NCBI GenBank assembly: GCA_001570385.1
Contig: BBYL01000021.1
Coordinates: forward strand, 124,001 to 188,000
Direction: 5' to 3'
DNA: 64,000 nucleotides
Source of the DNA: Microtetraspora glauca
GTDB taxonomy: Bacteria > Actinomycetota > Actinomycetes > Streptosporangiales > Streptosporangiaceae
Positions 24,855 to 33,200 of the stretch are shown here, piece after piece (position 1 is the first letter of the stretch; each line of letters starts with the position of its first letter). Under the pieces are notes generated by a model, which had not been told where the DNA came from, did no database searches, and saw only the letters and a list, made by a program, of their open reading frames with translations. Made by a program: the position numbers and the translations under genes.

Positions 24855-26216
24855 TCAGCCGAGGCAGGAGCGGACGGCCTTGGCCAGGTTCGCTGCCCGT
24901 GGGTCGTCGGGCCGATAGTTCCAGAGGTTCGTCACGTAGGCGAAGCCGACACCGGCATCGGGGTCGGCGAAGCCGATCGATCCGCCGGAGCCCGGGTGAC
25001 CGAACGCCCCCGGCCCGGTCAGCGGCATCGGCGGGCAGGCCCGCCAGAACCCGAGCGACATGTAGAAGGAGCGGTCGGCCGGGAGGTTCAGCCCCGGCGG
25101 CAGTCCGTGCATCGGCGTCCTGTCGGTCTGGACGACGGTCATCCTCTCGACCGTCGACGGTTCGAGCAGCCGCACCCCATCGACGTCGCTGACCGTGGCG
25201 GCATACATCCGCGCCACCGATCGGGCATCCGCGAGCATGTTCGCGGCCGGGAACTCGGCCGCGCGCCAGGCGCGCGTGACGTAGACCTCGGGGTTGGTCA
25301 AGGCGCCGCCGAGCTCGCCGGCGCGGGCCTGGACCGAACCCGGAGCCCACACGGCGTTCACCCAGGCGGTGACCGTCTCAGCATCGAGCCCGGTCGTCGC
25401 GATCAGCCCGGCCAGCAGCTCCTCCACGCTGAACGGGGCGGCATCGTGGAGCCGGGCCACCCGCTTCTCTTCCTTCTCGGGCAGCCCGATCCAGGCGCTC
25501 AGCCCGAGAGGGGCGGCCACCTCCTCGGCGAAGAACGTGCCGAGCGACTTGCCGGTGACCCGGCGTACGACCTCCCCGACCAGGAACCCGTACGTGACGC
25601 TGTGATAGACGTGCTCGGTGCCCGGCTGCCACAGCGGCCTCTGCGCCTCGAGCGCGCGGATGACCGGGTGCCAGGCGCACGCCTGCTCGAACGTCAGCGG
25701 CCCGTCGACGATCGGCAGACCGGCCTGGTGCGACAGTAACCAGCGCACCGGGATCTGCTCCTTGCCGGCGGCGCCGAACTCCGGCCAGTACCGGGCCACC
25801 GGGGCGTCCAGATCCAGCTCACCGCGCTGAACGAGCATGTGGGCACAGATGGCGGTGGCACCTTTCGTCGTGGAGGCCACCTGGACGATGGTGTTCCTGC
25901 GCCACGGCCGATTCGCCTCGCGATCGGCGAGGCCGCCCCACAGGTTGACCACGGGGCGGCCGCCCACGTAGACGCTGCACGCCGCACCGACCTCGCCAGA
26001 GTTTCTGAAGTTCGCGCGGAACGCGTCGGCGACCTTTCCCCAGCCGTGCTCGACACCGCGCTCGCCATCGCCACCACCACCGCTCACGGAGGCGTAGGCG
26101 CGGCCGGCGAGGGCGGCATGTGCGCCGGCGAGCGCGCCGGCGCCCAGCACGCCCCTCAACACGGTCCGACGCCCGACGTGTCCCTGTTCGGGTGTCCCGC
26201 TTGTTGTGTCTGCCAC
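24855..26216 (-). CDS. Tat-exported serine hydrolase, beta-lactamase/class C esterase family
   Basis: The 453-residue protein begins with a twin-arginine signal (GRRTVLRGVLGAGALAG...AYA). The mature part is a Beta-lactamase-family (EstB-like) hydrolase: nucleophile motif STTK near residue 116 (SxxK), YHSVTYG as the Y-x-N/S motif near residue 208, LWGGLAD, and HPGSGG near the end. It should cleave an ester or D-amino-acid substrate outside the membrane. GTG start after AAGGA. A CTCAG-AGAT-CTGAG repeat at 26245-26258 lies upstream. Confidence 0.85.
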   Translation of the reverse strand: MADTTSGTPEQGHVGRRTVLRGVLGAGALAGAHAALAGRAYASVSGGGGDGERGVEHGWGKVADAFRANFRNSGEVGAACSVYVGGRPVVNLWGGLADREANRPWRRNTIVQVASTTKGATAICAHMLVQRGELDLDAPVARYWPEFGAAGKEQIPVRWLLSHQAGLPIVDGPLTFEQACAWHPVIRALEAQRPLWQPGTEHVYHSVTYGFLVGEVVRRVTGKSLGTFFAEEVAAPLGLSAWIGLPEKEEKRVARLHDAAPFSVEELLAGLIATTGLDAETVTAWVNAVWAPGSVQARAGELGGALTNPEVYVTRAWRAAEFPAANMLADARSVARMYAATVSDVDGVRLLEPSTVERMTVVQTDRTPMHGLPPGLNLPADRSFYMSLGFWRACPPMPLTGPGAFGHPGSGGSIGFADPDAGVGFAYVTNLWNYRPDDPRAANLAKAVRSCLG

Positions 26217-26593
26217 GTTGAGATTCCTTTCTAGAGAGCTGAAACTCAGAGATCTGAGACTTCTGGAGAAGACGTACGCTCTGATCGACCGGGACGGTCC
26301 GCGTTACTGAATCGGCACGGCAAGAGCGGTGCACGAGGAGCACGAGCGGTTTCTGTCGAAAGGCGACCCGGCCGTCAGCCCCAGTCCGTCGTCTCGCTCC
26401 GGCTCGTACTGGGTGATGCCGCTCAGGGGAGGCCGCTGATGAAGCGTGTCCCGACTGTTCCAGTGCGGCAGGAGATTCCCGTGAGTCGCGGTGAGTCCGC
26501 AGTGAACATCCCGACCTGTGGGGGCACGGGATGGGACAGGGGCTGGTCAGCATCGCGCGAGTGATGCGTAGACGGTGAAGCGTCCGGCCCGTT
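26217..26593. other. Intergenic region, no gene supported
   Basis: Contains the promoter side of the serine hydrolase, with the inverted repeat CTCAG-AGAT-CTGAG at 26245-26258, and otherwise no convincing coding frame on either strand. Confidence 0.5.
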
Positions 26594-26620
26594 ACGAACC
26601 CTCGCTTGTCATCGGTTCGT
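26594..26620. terminator. Hairpin terminator of the PadR-DUF1048-DrrAB-P450 operon
   Basis: ACGAACC (26594-26600) pairs with GGTTCGT (26614-26620) across a 13-base loop, starting 2 bases after the P450 stop codon. Confidence 0.5.
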
Positions 26621-26622
26621 GG

Positions 26623-27831
26623 TTACGCGTCCCAGGTGACCGGGAGGCTCTTTACGCCGTAGATGTCGGCGATCTCCGGGCGCAGGGCGACCTCGTCGGC
26701 CGGTACGGCCAGGCGCAGCGTGGGGAAGCGGTTGACCAGCGCGGGGAACGCGACCCGCATCTCCACCCGGGCCAGCTGCTGGCCCAGGCACTGGTGGATG
26801 CCGTGACCGAAGGCCAGGTGCCCGCCGTCCTGCCTGCGCAGGTCGAGCACGTGGGGGTCGGTGAAGCGCTCGGGGTCGCGGTTGGCGGTGACGTAGGACA
26901 GGATGACCGCCGTACCGGCCTTGATGGTCTGACCGCCCAACTCGACGTCCTCCAGCGCCGTCCTCATGAACGTCTTGGCGACGCTCAGATACCGCAGCAG
27001 CTCCTCCACGGCCCCGTCGGCGAGCGCGGGCTCGGCGCGCAGCGCGGCCAGTTGCTCCGGGTTGCGCAGCAGCGCGAAGGTGCCCAGCGCCAGCATGTTC
27101 GCGGTGGTGTCGAACCCGGCCGACAGCAGGATCAGGGCCATCCCCCGCAGTTCCTCATCGGTCAGGTCGCTGTCGAGCAGGTCGCTGAGCACGTCGTCGG
27201 TGGGGTGGGCGCGCTTGGCGGCCACCAGCTCCGCGAGGTAGTGCTGTGTCGCGATGTAGGCCGCGATCAGTTCCTCGTCGCCGGCCTCCCCGCCGAGGAA
27301 CGCGTCGATGTTCTCCTGGAAACGGCCGCGGTCCTCGTACGGCACGCCCAGCAGCTCACAGATGACGATGGAGGGAATGGGCTTGGCGAAGGCGGTCACC
27401 AGGTCAGCCGTCGGTCCGGCCTGCTCCATCGCGTCCAGGTGCTCGGCGGTGATCTGCTCGATCCGCTCGGTGAGCAGCCGCATCCGGCGTACGGTGAACT
27501 TGCCCACCAGCGGCTTGCGGTAGCGGCTGTGCTGGGGCTCGTCCATGAGCAGGAACTCGCCGGGCGGCGCCGGGGGGACTCCGATGTCGCCGTAGTCGAT
27601 GGTCGGGTGGTGGCGCATGAGCTCCTTGCGCGAGCTGAACCGCGAGTCGGCCAGCACCGCCCTGACCAGGTCGAATCCGGTGACCAGCCAGCCCTGATGC
27701 CCGTCGGGGAAGGTGAATCGGCTGATCGGGCCGTGCTCGCGGATCTCGATCAGCTCCTTGGGCGGGTCGAAGGGACAGCCGGGCTGACGCGCCGTCGGCA
27801 TCACCGTGAGGGTATGGACAAAATCGTTCAT
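26623..27831 (-). CDS. Cytochrome P450 (class I bacterial type)
   Basis: The 402-residue soluble P450 is complete: I-helix AGFDTT (residues 238-243), ExxR as E277-LLR280, and heme-ligand loop FGHGIHQCLG with the proximal Cys348. It resembles CYP105/CYP107-type monooxygenases that hydroxylate natural products or xenobiotics with electrons from ferredoxin; no ferredoxin gene adjoins it. It follows drrB by 35 bp in the PadR-controlled operon, so the exporter's substrate may be its product or substrate. The frame stays open far upstream by GC bias, but homology starts at MNDFVHTLTV. Confidence 0.92.
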   Translation of the reverse strand: MNDFVHTLTVMPTARQPGCPFDPPKELIEIREHGPISRFTFPDGHQGWLVTGFDLVRAVLADSRFSSRKELMRHHPTIDYGDIGVPPAPPGEFLLMDEPQHSRYRKPLVGKFTVRRMRLLTERIEQITAEHLDAMEQAGPTADLVTAFAKPIPSIVICELLGVPYEDRGRFQENIDAFLGGEAGDEELIAAYIATQHYLAELVAAKRAHPTDDVLSDLLDSDLTDEELRGMALILLSAGFDTTANMLALGTFALLRNPEQLAALRAEPALADGAVEELLRYLSVAKTFMRTALEDVELGGQTIKAGTAVILSYVTANRDPERFTDPHVLDLRRQDGGHLAFGHGIHQCLGQQLARVEMRVAFPALVNRFPTLRLAVPADEVALRPEIADIYGVKSLPVTWDA

Positions 27832-27866
27832 GACTTTTCCTTTCGATGTGCAGGCACCCGACCGAC

Positions 27867-28628
27867 CTAGGAGATCTTGCGGCGGTACGTGGTCATGGCG
27901 AAGCCGTACGCGACGATGAGGATGCCGACACACCAGGCGAGGGCGATCCAGATGTCGGTGCCGACCGGCTGCCCGGTGAAGAGGGCGCGGATGGCGTTGA
28001 CGATGGAGGTCACCGGCTGGTTCTCGGCGAAGACGCGCACCGGGCCGGGCATGGTGTCGGTGGGCACGAAGGCCGAGCTGAGGAACGGCAGGAAGATGAG
28101 CGGGTAGGAGAACGCGCTCGCGCCTTCCATGGTCTTGGCGGACAGGCCGGGGATGACGGCGATCCAGGTCAACGCCAGGGTGAACAGGATCAGGATGCCC
28201 GCCACCGACAGCCACGCCGGCACTCCCGCCGAGGAGCGGAAGCCCATGAGCAGGGCCACGAGCGTCACGACCACGAGCGAGATCAGATTGGCGACCAGCG
28301 AGGTCAGCACGTGCGCCCACAGCACCGATGACCGCGCGGTCGGCATGGACTGGAAGCGCTCGAAGATACCGCCCTTCATGTCCATGAAGAGCCGGTACGC
28401 GGTGTAGGCGATGCCGGAGGCGACCGTGATGAGCAGGATGCCGGGCAGCATGTAGTTCACATACGAATCCGACCCTGTTCTGATCGCGCCGCCGAACACG
28501 TAGACGAACATCAGCATCATGGCGATCGGCATGATCGCGGTCGTGATGATGGTGTCCGGGCTGCGCGTGATGTGGCGCAGGGATCGTCCCAGCAGGACGG
28601 CGGTGTCGCCGAAGAAATGCTTGCTCAT
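27867..28628 (-). CDS. ABC-2 exporter permease, DrrB family
   Basis: The 253-residue membrane protein has six predicted helices and the family landmarks LGRSLRHITRSPDTIITT at the N-terminus, FVYVFGGAI, NYMLPGILL and FQSMPTARSSVLWAHVL. It is the membrane component partnering the ATPase encoded 9 bp upstream. DrrAB pairs export anthracyclines or other antibiotics and lipids. Confidence 0.9.
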   Translation of the reverse strand: MSKHFFGDTAVLLGRSLRHITRSPDTIITTAIMPIAMMLMFVYVFGGAIRTGSDSYVNYMLPGILLITVASGIAYTAYRLFMDMKGGIFERFQSMPTARSSVLWAHVLTSLVANLISLVVVTLVALLMGFRSSAGVPAWLSVAGILILFTLALTWIAVIPGLSAKTMEGASAFSYPLIFLPFLSSAFVPTDTMPGPVRVFAENQPVTSIVNAIRALFTGQPVGTDIWIALAWCVGILIVAYGFAMTTYRRKIS

Positions 28629-28637
28629 CGTTGTTCC

Positions 28638-29402
28638 TTATGCCTTCGTGCCGACGAGGGTGAGGAAGACGTCCTCGAGGGTCGGCTGCTTTTCGACGTA
28701 TTCGACCTTGGCGGGCGGGAGCAGTTGCTTGAGCTCGGCCAGGGTGCCGTTGACGATGATCCGGCCCTCGTGGAGGATCGCGATCCGGTCGGCGAGTTGT
28801 TCGGCCTCGTCCAGGTACTGCGTGGTGAGCAGCACCGTTGTGCCGCGATCGGCGAGTTCCTTGACGGCCTGCCAGACCTCGATGCGGGCCTGGGGGTCGA
28901 GGCCGGTGGTCGGCTCGTCGAGGAAGATGACCGGCGGATTCCCGATGAGGCTCATCGCAATGTCCAGGCGGCGGCGCATGCCACCCGAGTACGTCGACAC
29001 CTTCCGGGCGCCCGCGTCGGTCAGCGAGAAACGCGCGAGCAGGCCATCCGCGATCTCGCCCGGACTTTTGAGGTGTCGCAGTCGGGCGACCAGCACGAGG
29101 TTCTCCCGCCCGCTGAGGATCTCGTCGACGGCGGCGAACTGCCCCGTGAGGCTGATCGATTCGCGTACGTCCGCGGCCTGCGTGGCGACGTCGAAGCCGT
29201 TGACGCGGGCCGTCCCCGCGTCGGCCTTGAGCAGCGTGGACAGGATCTTCACGGCCGTGGTCTTGCCCGCCCCGTTGGAGCCGAGCAGGGCGAAGATGCT
29301 GCCCCGCGCCACGGTGAAGTCCACGCCGCGCAGCACCCGCAGTTCCTTGTACGCCTTCTCCAGGCCCTGCACCTGGATCGCCGCAGCTTGCTGTGTCGTC
29401 AT
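28638..29402 (-). CDS. ABC exporter ATP-binding protein, DrrA family
   Basis: The 254-residue ATPase is intact: Walker A GSNGAGKTT near residue 42, Q-loop ISLTGQFAAVDEILSGRENL, signature YSGGMRRRLDIAMSL, Walker B PPVIFLDEPTTGLDP, H-loop LLTTQYLDEAEQL (Gln in place of the usual His, common in DrrA), and the C-terminal PTLEDVFLTLVG tail of drug-exporting DrrA proteins. Its ATG overlaps the stop of the DUF1048 gene by one base, showing translational coupling. Confidence 0.92.
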   Translation of the reverse strand: MTTQQAAAIQVQGLEKAYKELRVLRGVDFTVARGSIFALLGSNGAGKTTAVKILSTLLKADAGTARVNGFDVATQAADVRESISLTGQFAAVDEILSGRENLVLVARLRHLKSPGEIADGLLARFSLTDAGARKVSTYSGGMRRRLDIAMSLIGNPPVIFLDEPTTGLDPQARIEVWQAVKELADRGTTVLLTTQYLDEAEQLADRIAILHEGRIIVNGTLAELKQLLPPAKVEYVEKQPTLEDVFLTLVGTKA

Positions 29403-29815
29403 CAGTCTGTCCTGTCCTTTGTCGTGGTGTTCTCGCCGGCGGCGCGCTCGATGGCGCTGGTGAAGCGGTTGCGCTCCCGGGTCCTGTACTGGCCGAGGGG
29501 GTAGTTGGCCATGAACGCCTCGACGAACTCCACCGGGTCCGCGCCGAAGATGTCGCGGATCGGGGTGCCGTCCGCCGCGCCCTGCTCGAACAGCTCGGCA
29601 AGGTCGTCGTACATCGCCATCGCACCGGCGCCGTCGGCCGGCCCGAAGTGCATCAGGTACCGCTCCAGCGCTTCGACCGCGATGCGGTAGTTCTCGGGAA
29701 GCTGCTTGATGCGTGCCTTGTACTGCCGGTAGCGCTTCTTCTCCTCCAGCGATCCGGTGACGATCTCCAGGTACTGCAGGTAGCGGCTCTTCGGCTCGTT
29801 TGATCCTGTAGTCAT
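29402..29815 (-). CDS. DUF1048 protein linked to a PadR regulator
   Basis: The 137-residue helical protein contains the DUF1048 core: EEKKRYRQYKARIKQLPENYRIAVEALERYL, then MYDDLAELFEQGAADGTPIRDIFGADPVEFVEAFM. The family adopts a small helical bundle of unknown function and is usually encoded next to PadR regulators. Here it starts 2 bp after the PadR stop and overlaps drrA by one base. A role as ligand-sensing or stabilising partner of PadR is only a guess. The C-terminus (about 25 residues) is charged and probably disordered. Confidence 0.85.
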   Translation of the reverse strand: MTTGSNEPKSRYLQYLEIVTGSLEEKKRYRQYKARIKQLPENYRIAVEALERYLMHFGPADGAGAMAMYDDLAELFEQGAADGTPIRDIFGADPVEFVEAFMANYPLGQYRTRERNRFTSAIERAAGENTTTKDRTD

Positions 29816-29817
29816 GC

Positions 29818-30147
29818 CTACTTGCCTCCCTTGCGGAGCTGTTCGAGCCGGTCGGCCAGGAAGCTCCAGGTTCGCCAGAACTCTTCGAGGTACTCCCGTC
29901 CCTGGTCGTTGAGGGAGTACACCTTGCGCGGCGGCCCCTTCTCCGACGGGACCTTCTCCACGTCGACCAGGCCGCGCTGCTCGATCCTGACCAGCAGCGC
30001 GTAGATGGTGCCCTCGGCGATGTCGGAGAAGCCCTGCTCTCGCAGCCACGCCGTGATCTCGTAGCCGTACGCGGGCCGGCCGGACAGGATCGCCAGGACG
30101 ATGCCCTCCAGCGTTCCCTTGAGCATCTCCGTCACGAGCTTGCCCAT
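29818..30147 (-). CDS. PadR family transcriptional regulator (module 1)
   Basis: The 109-residue PadR repressor has the winged helix YGYEITAWLREQGFSDIAEGTIYALLVRIEQRGLV with the wing KGPPRKVYSLNDQGREYL and a C-terminal dimerisation helix. It heads the operon padR-DUF1048-drrA-drrB-P450. A 43-bp imperfect palindrome lies 29 bp upstream. PadR proteins commonly lose DNA binding on contact with the exported drug. About 55% of residues match the second PadR copy at 31507-31833 by eye. Confidence 0.9.
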   Translation of the reverse strand: MGKLVTEMLKGTLEGIVLAILSGRPAYGYEITAWLREQGFSDIAEGTIYALLVRIEQRGLVDVEKVPSEKGPPRKVYSLNDQGREYLEEFWRTWSFLADRLEQLRKGGK

Positions 30148-30175
30148 GGAACACCTCTTTCAGCTACTTCGTGTC

Positions 30176-30218
30176 GCTAGCTACCGGTACAAAGTAACAC
30201 TTACTACTGGTACCTAGC
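30176..30218. promoter_or_regulatory. 43-bp imperfect palindrome, probable PadR operator
   Basis: Outer arms GCTAGCTACC and GGTACCTAGC (9 of 10 paired), inner arms AGTAA-CAC-TTACT; the core is AT-rich against a GC-rich background. It lies 29-71 bp upstream of padR module 1. Confidence 0.6.
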
Positions 30219-30825
30219 AACACCGAATAGCTGAGATGTGAAACGGAAGCTTAAGCGTGTGGGTGCGGGCGGGCGGCCTGGTCGCTGTTCGTGAGCGAGT
30301 CCGTCATCCCTTAGGCCAAGACGGGCTCCGTCGGCCCACTGGAGAGTTCGATCGTCGCGGACGAGGCGGGAGCGCCCGCGACCACGAGTGCGCAATCACT
30401 GAACGGTTCATGGCATCCACCATCACCGAAAGCGCTGATACCAGGCCGTTGCCGTGCTGACACGGCCGCCGACACGACACCGCAGCAGGCCTGCTTATCG
30501 CCGGGGCATCCCGCCGGCCTGACACGCCTCCCAAGGGGCGGTTCGGCGTCCACGGGATCCTCCCCGACGTCTTCGCGGATCGGGGTCCCGTTCGCCGCGC
30601 TCTGCTACGGCAGGCGCGGCCTCGGGAGGGTGTTCAAACACCCCCTAGGGGTCCGTCCAACGGAACGGCGCCTACTCGCAGAAGACGCGCAAGTGGCCAT
30701 CGGGCTGCTCGGGCTCCACGATCGCCCCTCCGGCGCCGACCAAGGTCCGACTTCGACAGCTACCCGGTCCTACTGCTCTACTGCACAGCCCAGCGCCCGC
30801 CGGTGCCTTGGGTCGACGAACGGTG
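30219..30825. other. Intergenic region with a decayed DUF1048 fragment and hairpins
   Basis: No intact gene. It contains the DUF1048 remnant listed separately, a hairpin GGGTGTT-CA-AACACCC at 30628-30643 and the palindrome CCCCTAGGGG at 30642-30651, either of which could terminate the leftward transcript of module 2. Confidence 0.5.
30539..30604 (-). pseudogene. Fragment of a third DUF1048 gene
   Basis: On the minus strand the sequence reads QSAANGTPIREDVGEDPV, matching EQGAADGTPIRDIFGADPV of the intact DUF1048 gene at 29402-29815; the DNA is also visibly similar over about 50 bp. A stop codon precedes it and the rest of the gene is gone. Confidence 0.55.
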
Positions 30826-31152
30826 TTACTTCCCGGCCGTGCCGGGTTTCCCGCTGATGGACTCCTGATAGATGTCCGCGTAGGTGCGCGAGTCCTTGAC
30901 CAGGTCGTCGCAGAAGGCGGCGACGTCGTTGCCGATGAGTTCCAGGACTCCCTTGCCGGCCGCGACGCCCTCCTCGAAGAAATCGACGATCCCTGAGAGC
31001 AGGCGCCCGTCTGGCAAGTCGATCGGTCCGACCTTGAAGAGGTACCTCTGAATCTCCTTGTAGACGATCTGGTAGTCCGACGGGAGAGCCTTGACCCGGG
31101 CCATGTGCGCCCGCCACTGCTTCTTGCCCGCGATGATGTCCTGGATGCCCAC
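30826..31152 (-). CDS. DUF1048 protein (module 2, second copy)
   Basis: The 108-residue DUF1048 protein has KKQWRAHMARVKALPSDYQIVYKEIQRYLFK and the second half DFFEEGVAAGKGVLELIGNDVAAFCDDLV. It starts one base after the stop of the preceding DUF1048 gene, so the two paralogues are co-translated and may form a heteromer. Function unknown. Confidence 0.85.
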   Translation of the reverse strand: MGIQDIIAGKKQWRAHMARVKALPSDYQIVYKEIQRYLFKVGPIDLPDGRLLSGIVDFFEEGVAAGKGVLELIGNDVAAFCDDLVKDSRTYADIYQESISGKPGTAGK

Positions 31153-31153
31153 G

Positions 31154-31510
31154 TCAGCCTCCTAGCCGGCCCAGTTTCCTTGCGACGTTCCTGTTCAACT
31201 GCTCGCGCCACCGGTCGCGATGGCTCCGAGCCCCTTCTCCGCCGGCCAGCGCCGCGCAGAAGCCCTCGATGTCGTCACCCAGTACCTCGTGAATGCTCTG
31301 CCCATCGGAGGCTGTCTCTTCGAGCAACCCCAGAGCATTGTCGAGAATCGGCATCAGGTTGCGGCCGGTGAAGTCCGCGTAGGGAAAAAGGTGACCCTTG
31401 ATCTTCTCCCACGCCGCCCGGTAGTCGGCCGGCAATGCCTCGGCCCGGGCTTCGAACGCCTTCCATTCCCTGGTGAGATCGCTGCCTGTCATGGTCTCCC
31501 AGAAGTTCAT
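31154..31510 (-). CDS. DUF1048 protein (module 2, first copy)
   Basis: The 118-residue DUF1048 protein starts MNFWETMTGSDLTREWKAFEARAEALPADYRAAWEKIKGHL and continues with LGLLEETASDGQSIHEVLGDDIEGFCAAL. The ATG at 31510 overlaps the padR stop by four bases (ATGA), so it is coupled to the regulator. The C-terminal tail RWREQLNRNVARKLGRL is basic and amphipathic. Confidence 0.85.
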   Translation of the reverse strand: MNFWETMTGSDLTREWKAFEARAEALPADYRAAWEKIKGHLFPYADFTGRNLMPILDNALGLLEETASDGQSIHEVLGDDIEGFCAALAGGEGARSHRDRWREQLNRNVARKLGRLGG

Positions 31511-31833
31511 CTGCCGCCCTCCTTGAGCTTGTCGATCCGTGAGGAGACGTACTCCCATTTCGCCCAGAACCTCGCGAGTTCTTCGCGCCCCGCGTCGTTG
31601 AGCGCGTAGAACTTGCGCGGCGGGCCCACCCCGGACGGTCGTTTCGTCACCTGGACGAGCCCGTTCTTCTCCAGCCGCAGCAGAATGGTGTAAACCGTCC
31701 CCTCGACGACATCGATGAAGCCGAGTTCGTTCAGCCGACGCGTGATGGCGTACCCGTAGGTCTCCTCGCTGCCGATGATTTCCAGCACGCAGCCCTCAAG
31801 CGTGCCCTTCAGCATCTCCGTCAGGTCGTCCAT
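31507..31833 (-). CDS. PadR family transcriptional regulator (module 2)
   Basis: The 108-residue PadR protein has YGYAITRRLNELGFIDVVEGTVYTILLRLEKNGLVQV, wing GVGPPRKFYALNDAGREEL and a C-terminal dimer helix. It heads the small operon padR-DUF1048-DUF1048, which has no exporter of its own. Upstream (31855-31890) four TACC motifs and the palindrome GTAC-CGA-GTAC mark the probable operator. Confidence 0.88.
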   Translation of the reverse strand: MDDLTEMLKGTLEGCVLEIIGSEETYGYAITRRLNELGFIDVVEGTVYTILLRLEKNGLVQVTKRPSGVGPPRKFYALNDAGREELARFWAKWEYVSSRIDKLKEGGR

Positions 31834-31854
31834 CGTGGATCCTCTTCGGTTCCT

Positions 31855-31890
31855 GGTACCTTGTAGTACCGAGTACCACTATACGGTACC
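31855..31890. promoter_or_regulatory. Cluster of GGTACC/GTAC motifs, probable PadR operator
   Basis: GGTACC at 31855-31860 and 31885-31890 flank the palindrome GTAC-CGA-GTAC (31866-31876). The GGTACC element is shared with the operator of padR module 1, suggesting related recognition. The rest of the gap up to 32139 holds no gene that I can support. Confidence 0.5.
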
Positions 31891-32139
31891 ACAGAGTAGT
31901 GAACCAATGTCCAGCGAGTGGCGAGCACAGACCACGGCAGCGATTCGAATCATCGGCCCACGACTGGACGCTCGACATCACCACCGGGCCCGGCGGCGTC
32001 GACTCCATCGTCACCTCCGGAGCACGCCATCGGTGGCGTTCCACGTTGCCCGGGTCCCCGTGAAAGCCGTGGCCAAAGACGTGAGCCCCCTTCTCCCGTA
32101 CCTTGGTCCGCCCCAAATAGAGCCGGAGCTAACCGAGCT

Positions 32140-32916
32140 CTAGGGCTGGTACACGTACGGAGTGGTGGTGCTCAGCGGCTCGAAGCCGAGCCGGCGCAGG
32201 ATGGGGCGGCTCTGGCTGGAGGCGTCGACCTGCAGATAGCGGTAACCGCGCTCGGCGGCGACGCGCGCACGGAAGGCGACGAGCGCCCGATAGACACCCC
32301 GCCCGCGCCAGGCCGGTACGGTTCCCCCGCCCCAGAGGCTGGCGAAGTGCGTGCCCGAGTGCATCTCCATCCGTGCCGCGCTCACCGGCACGTCACCGGC
32401 CATGGCGACGACGGCTGCGACCGAGCCGGGCTCCTCGGCCATCTGCGCGAGGAACCTCCGCATGATCTGGGGGCGAGGCGTACCGAAAGCCCTCTCGTGA
32501 ACGTCCGTCATGAGATCCACCCCGGCGGCGTCGGTGACCGGCAGCAACCGGATCCCCTCCGGAAGTTCGACGGCGGTGGGCAGGTCGCGGATCTCTGCGA
32601 CCATCAGCGCCTCTTCCGGCTCGGGCACGAAACCGGCCGCTCGCAGCCGCCCGGAGAGGTCGTCCGGCCGGTCGTGGGCGTACAGCTTCCACTCGAACTC
32701 GCGCCCGATCGAGGTGAAGTAGCGCACCTGCGCCGTGATCGCCGCGTCCGCGGTGGACCGGTCGAGGTCCGACCAGACGACGCCGTTCCAGGCGTCGTCC
32801 GGGCCGACCTGCCGCACCACGCCGTCGGCCCACTCGACCCGCGCGCCGGGGCCGTCGGCCCGCATGTCCTGCCTCATCTGGCGGTCGAAGGCCGCCAGCA
32901 CCGTGTCGCGATCCAT
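32140..32916 (-). CDS. GNAT family N-acetyltransferase
   Basis: The 258-residue protein has a long N-terminal half (RADGPGARVEWADGVVRQVG, WSDLDRSTADAAITAQVRYF) and a C-terminal GNAT domain: SAARMEMHSGTHFASLWGGGTVPAWRGRGVYRALVAFRARVA, whose RGRGVY loop binds the pyrophosphate of acetyl-CoA, then RPILRRLGFEPL. The start at 32916 is preferred because the upstream ATG/GTG lies in non-homologous sequence. The acceptor substrate is unknown. Confidence 0.85.
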   Translation of the reverse strand: MDRDTVLAAFDRQMRQDMRADGPGARVEWADGVVRQVGPDDAWNGVVWSDLDRSTADAAITAQVRYFTSIGREFEWKLYAHDRPDDLSGRLRAAGFVPEPEEALMVAEIRDLPTAVELPEGIRLLPVTDAAGVDLMTDVHERAFGTPRPQIMRRFLAQMAEEPGSVAAVVAMAGDVPVSAARMEMHSGTHFASLWGGGTVPAWRGRGVYRALVAFRARVAAERGYRYLQVDASSQSRPILRRLGFEPLSTTTPYVYQP

Positions 32917-33200
32917 CCGGCTACCCCAGCACCAGTCCTGCGGAGGTGACAACCGGATTTCGCCGCCGTCCCCGGCCCGAGCCGGGCAGGTCGATCACCG
33001 CGCGTCGCAGGGCGAGGGTGGAGTTCGGCCCGTCGCCCGCCCCTTGTAGCGCGGCCCGTGTGCGTCCTCCTCCAGGCGCTGATGGGCGGCGGGTCGACGG
33101 GGACGTACGCGGATGCGCGCTCGCCGACCGGCAGCATTCGTCAGAAAATCCCTAGACAAATCAAGATCATCTGCAAGTCGGCGTCGATAGCGTCGCCGCC

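Noticed and set aside
26623..29625. A 1000-codon open frame spanning the P450 and both drr genes
   Set aside because: Only the 3' 402 codons have P450 homology; upstream the frame is antiphase to drrA and drrB and stays open through GC bias.
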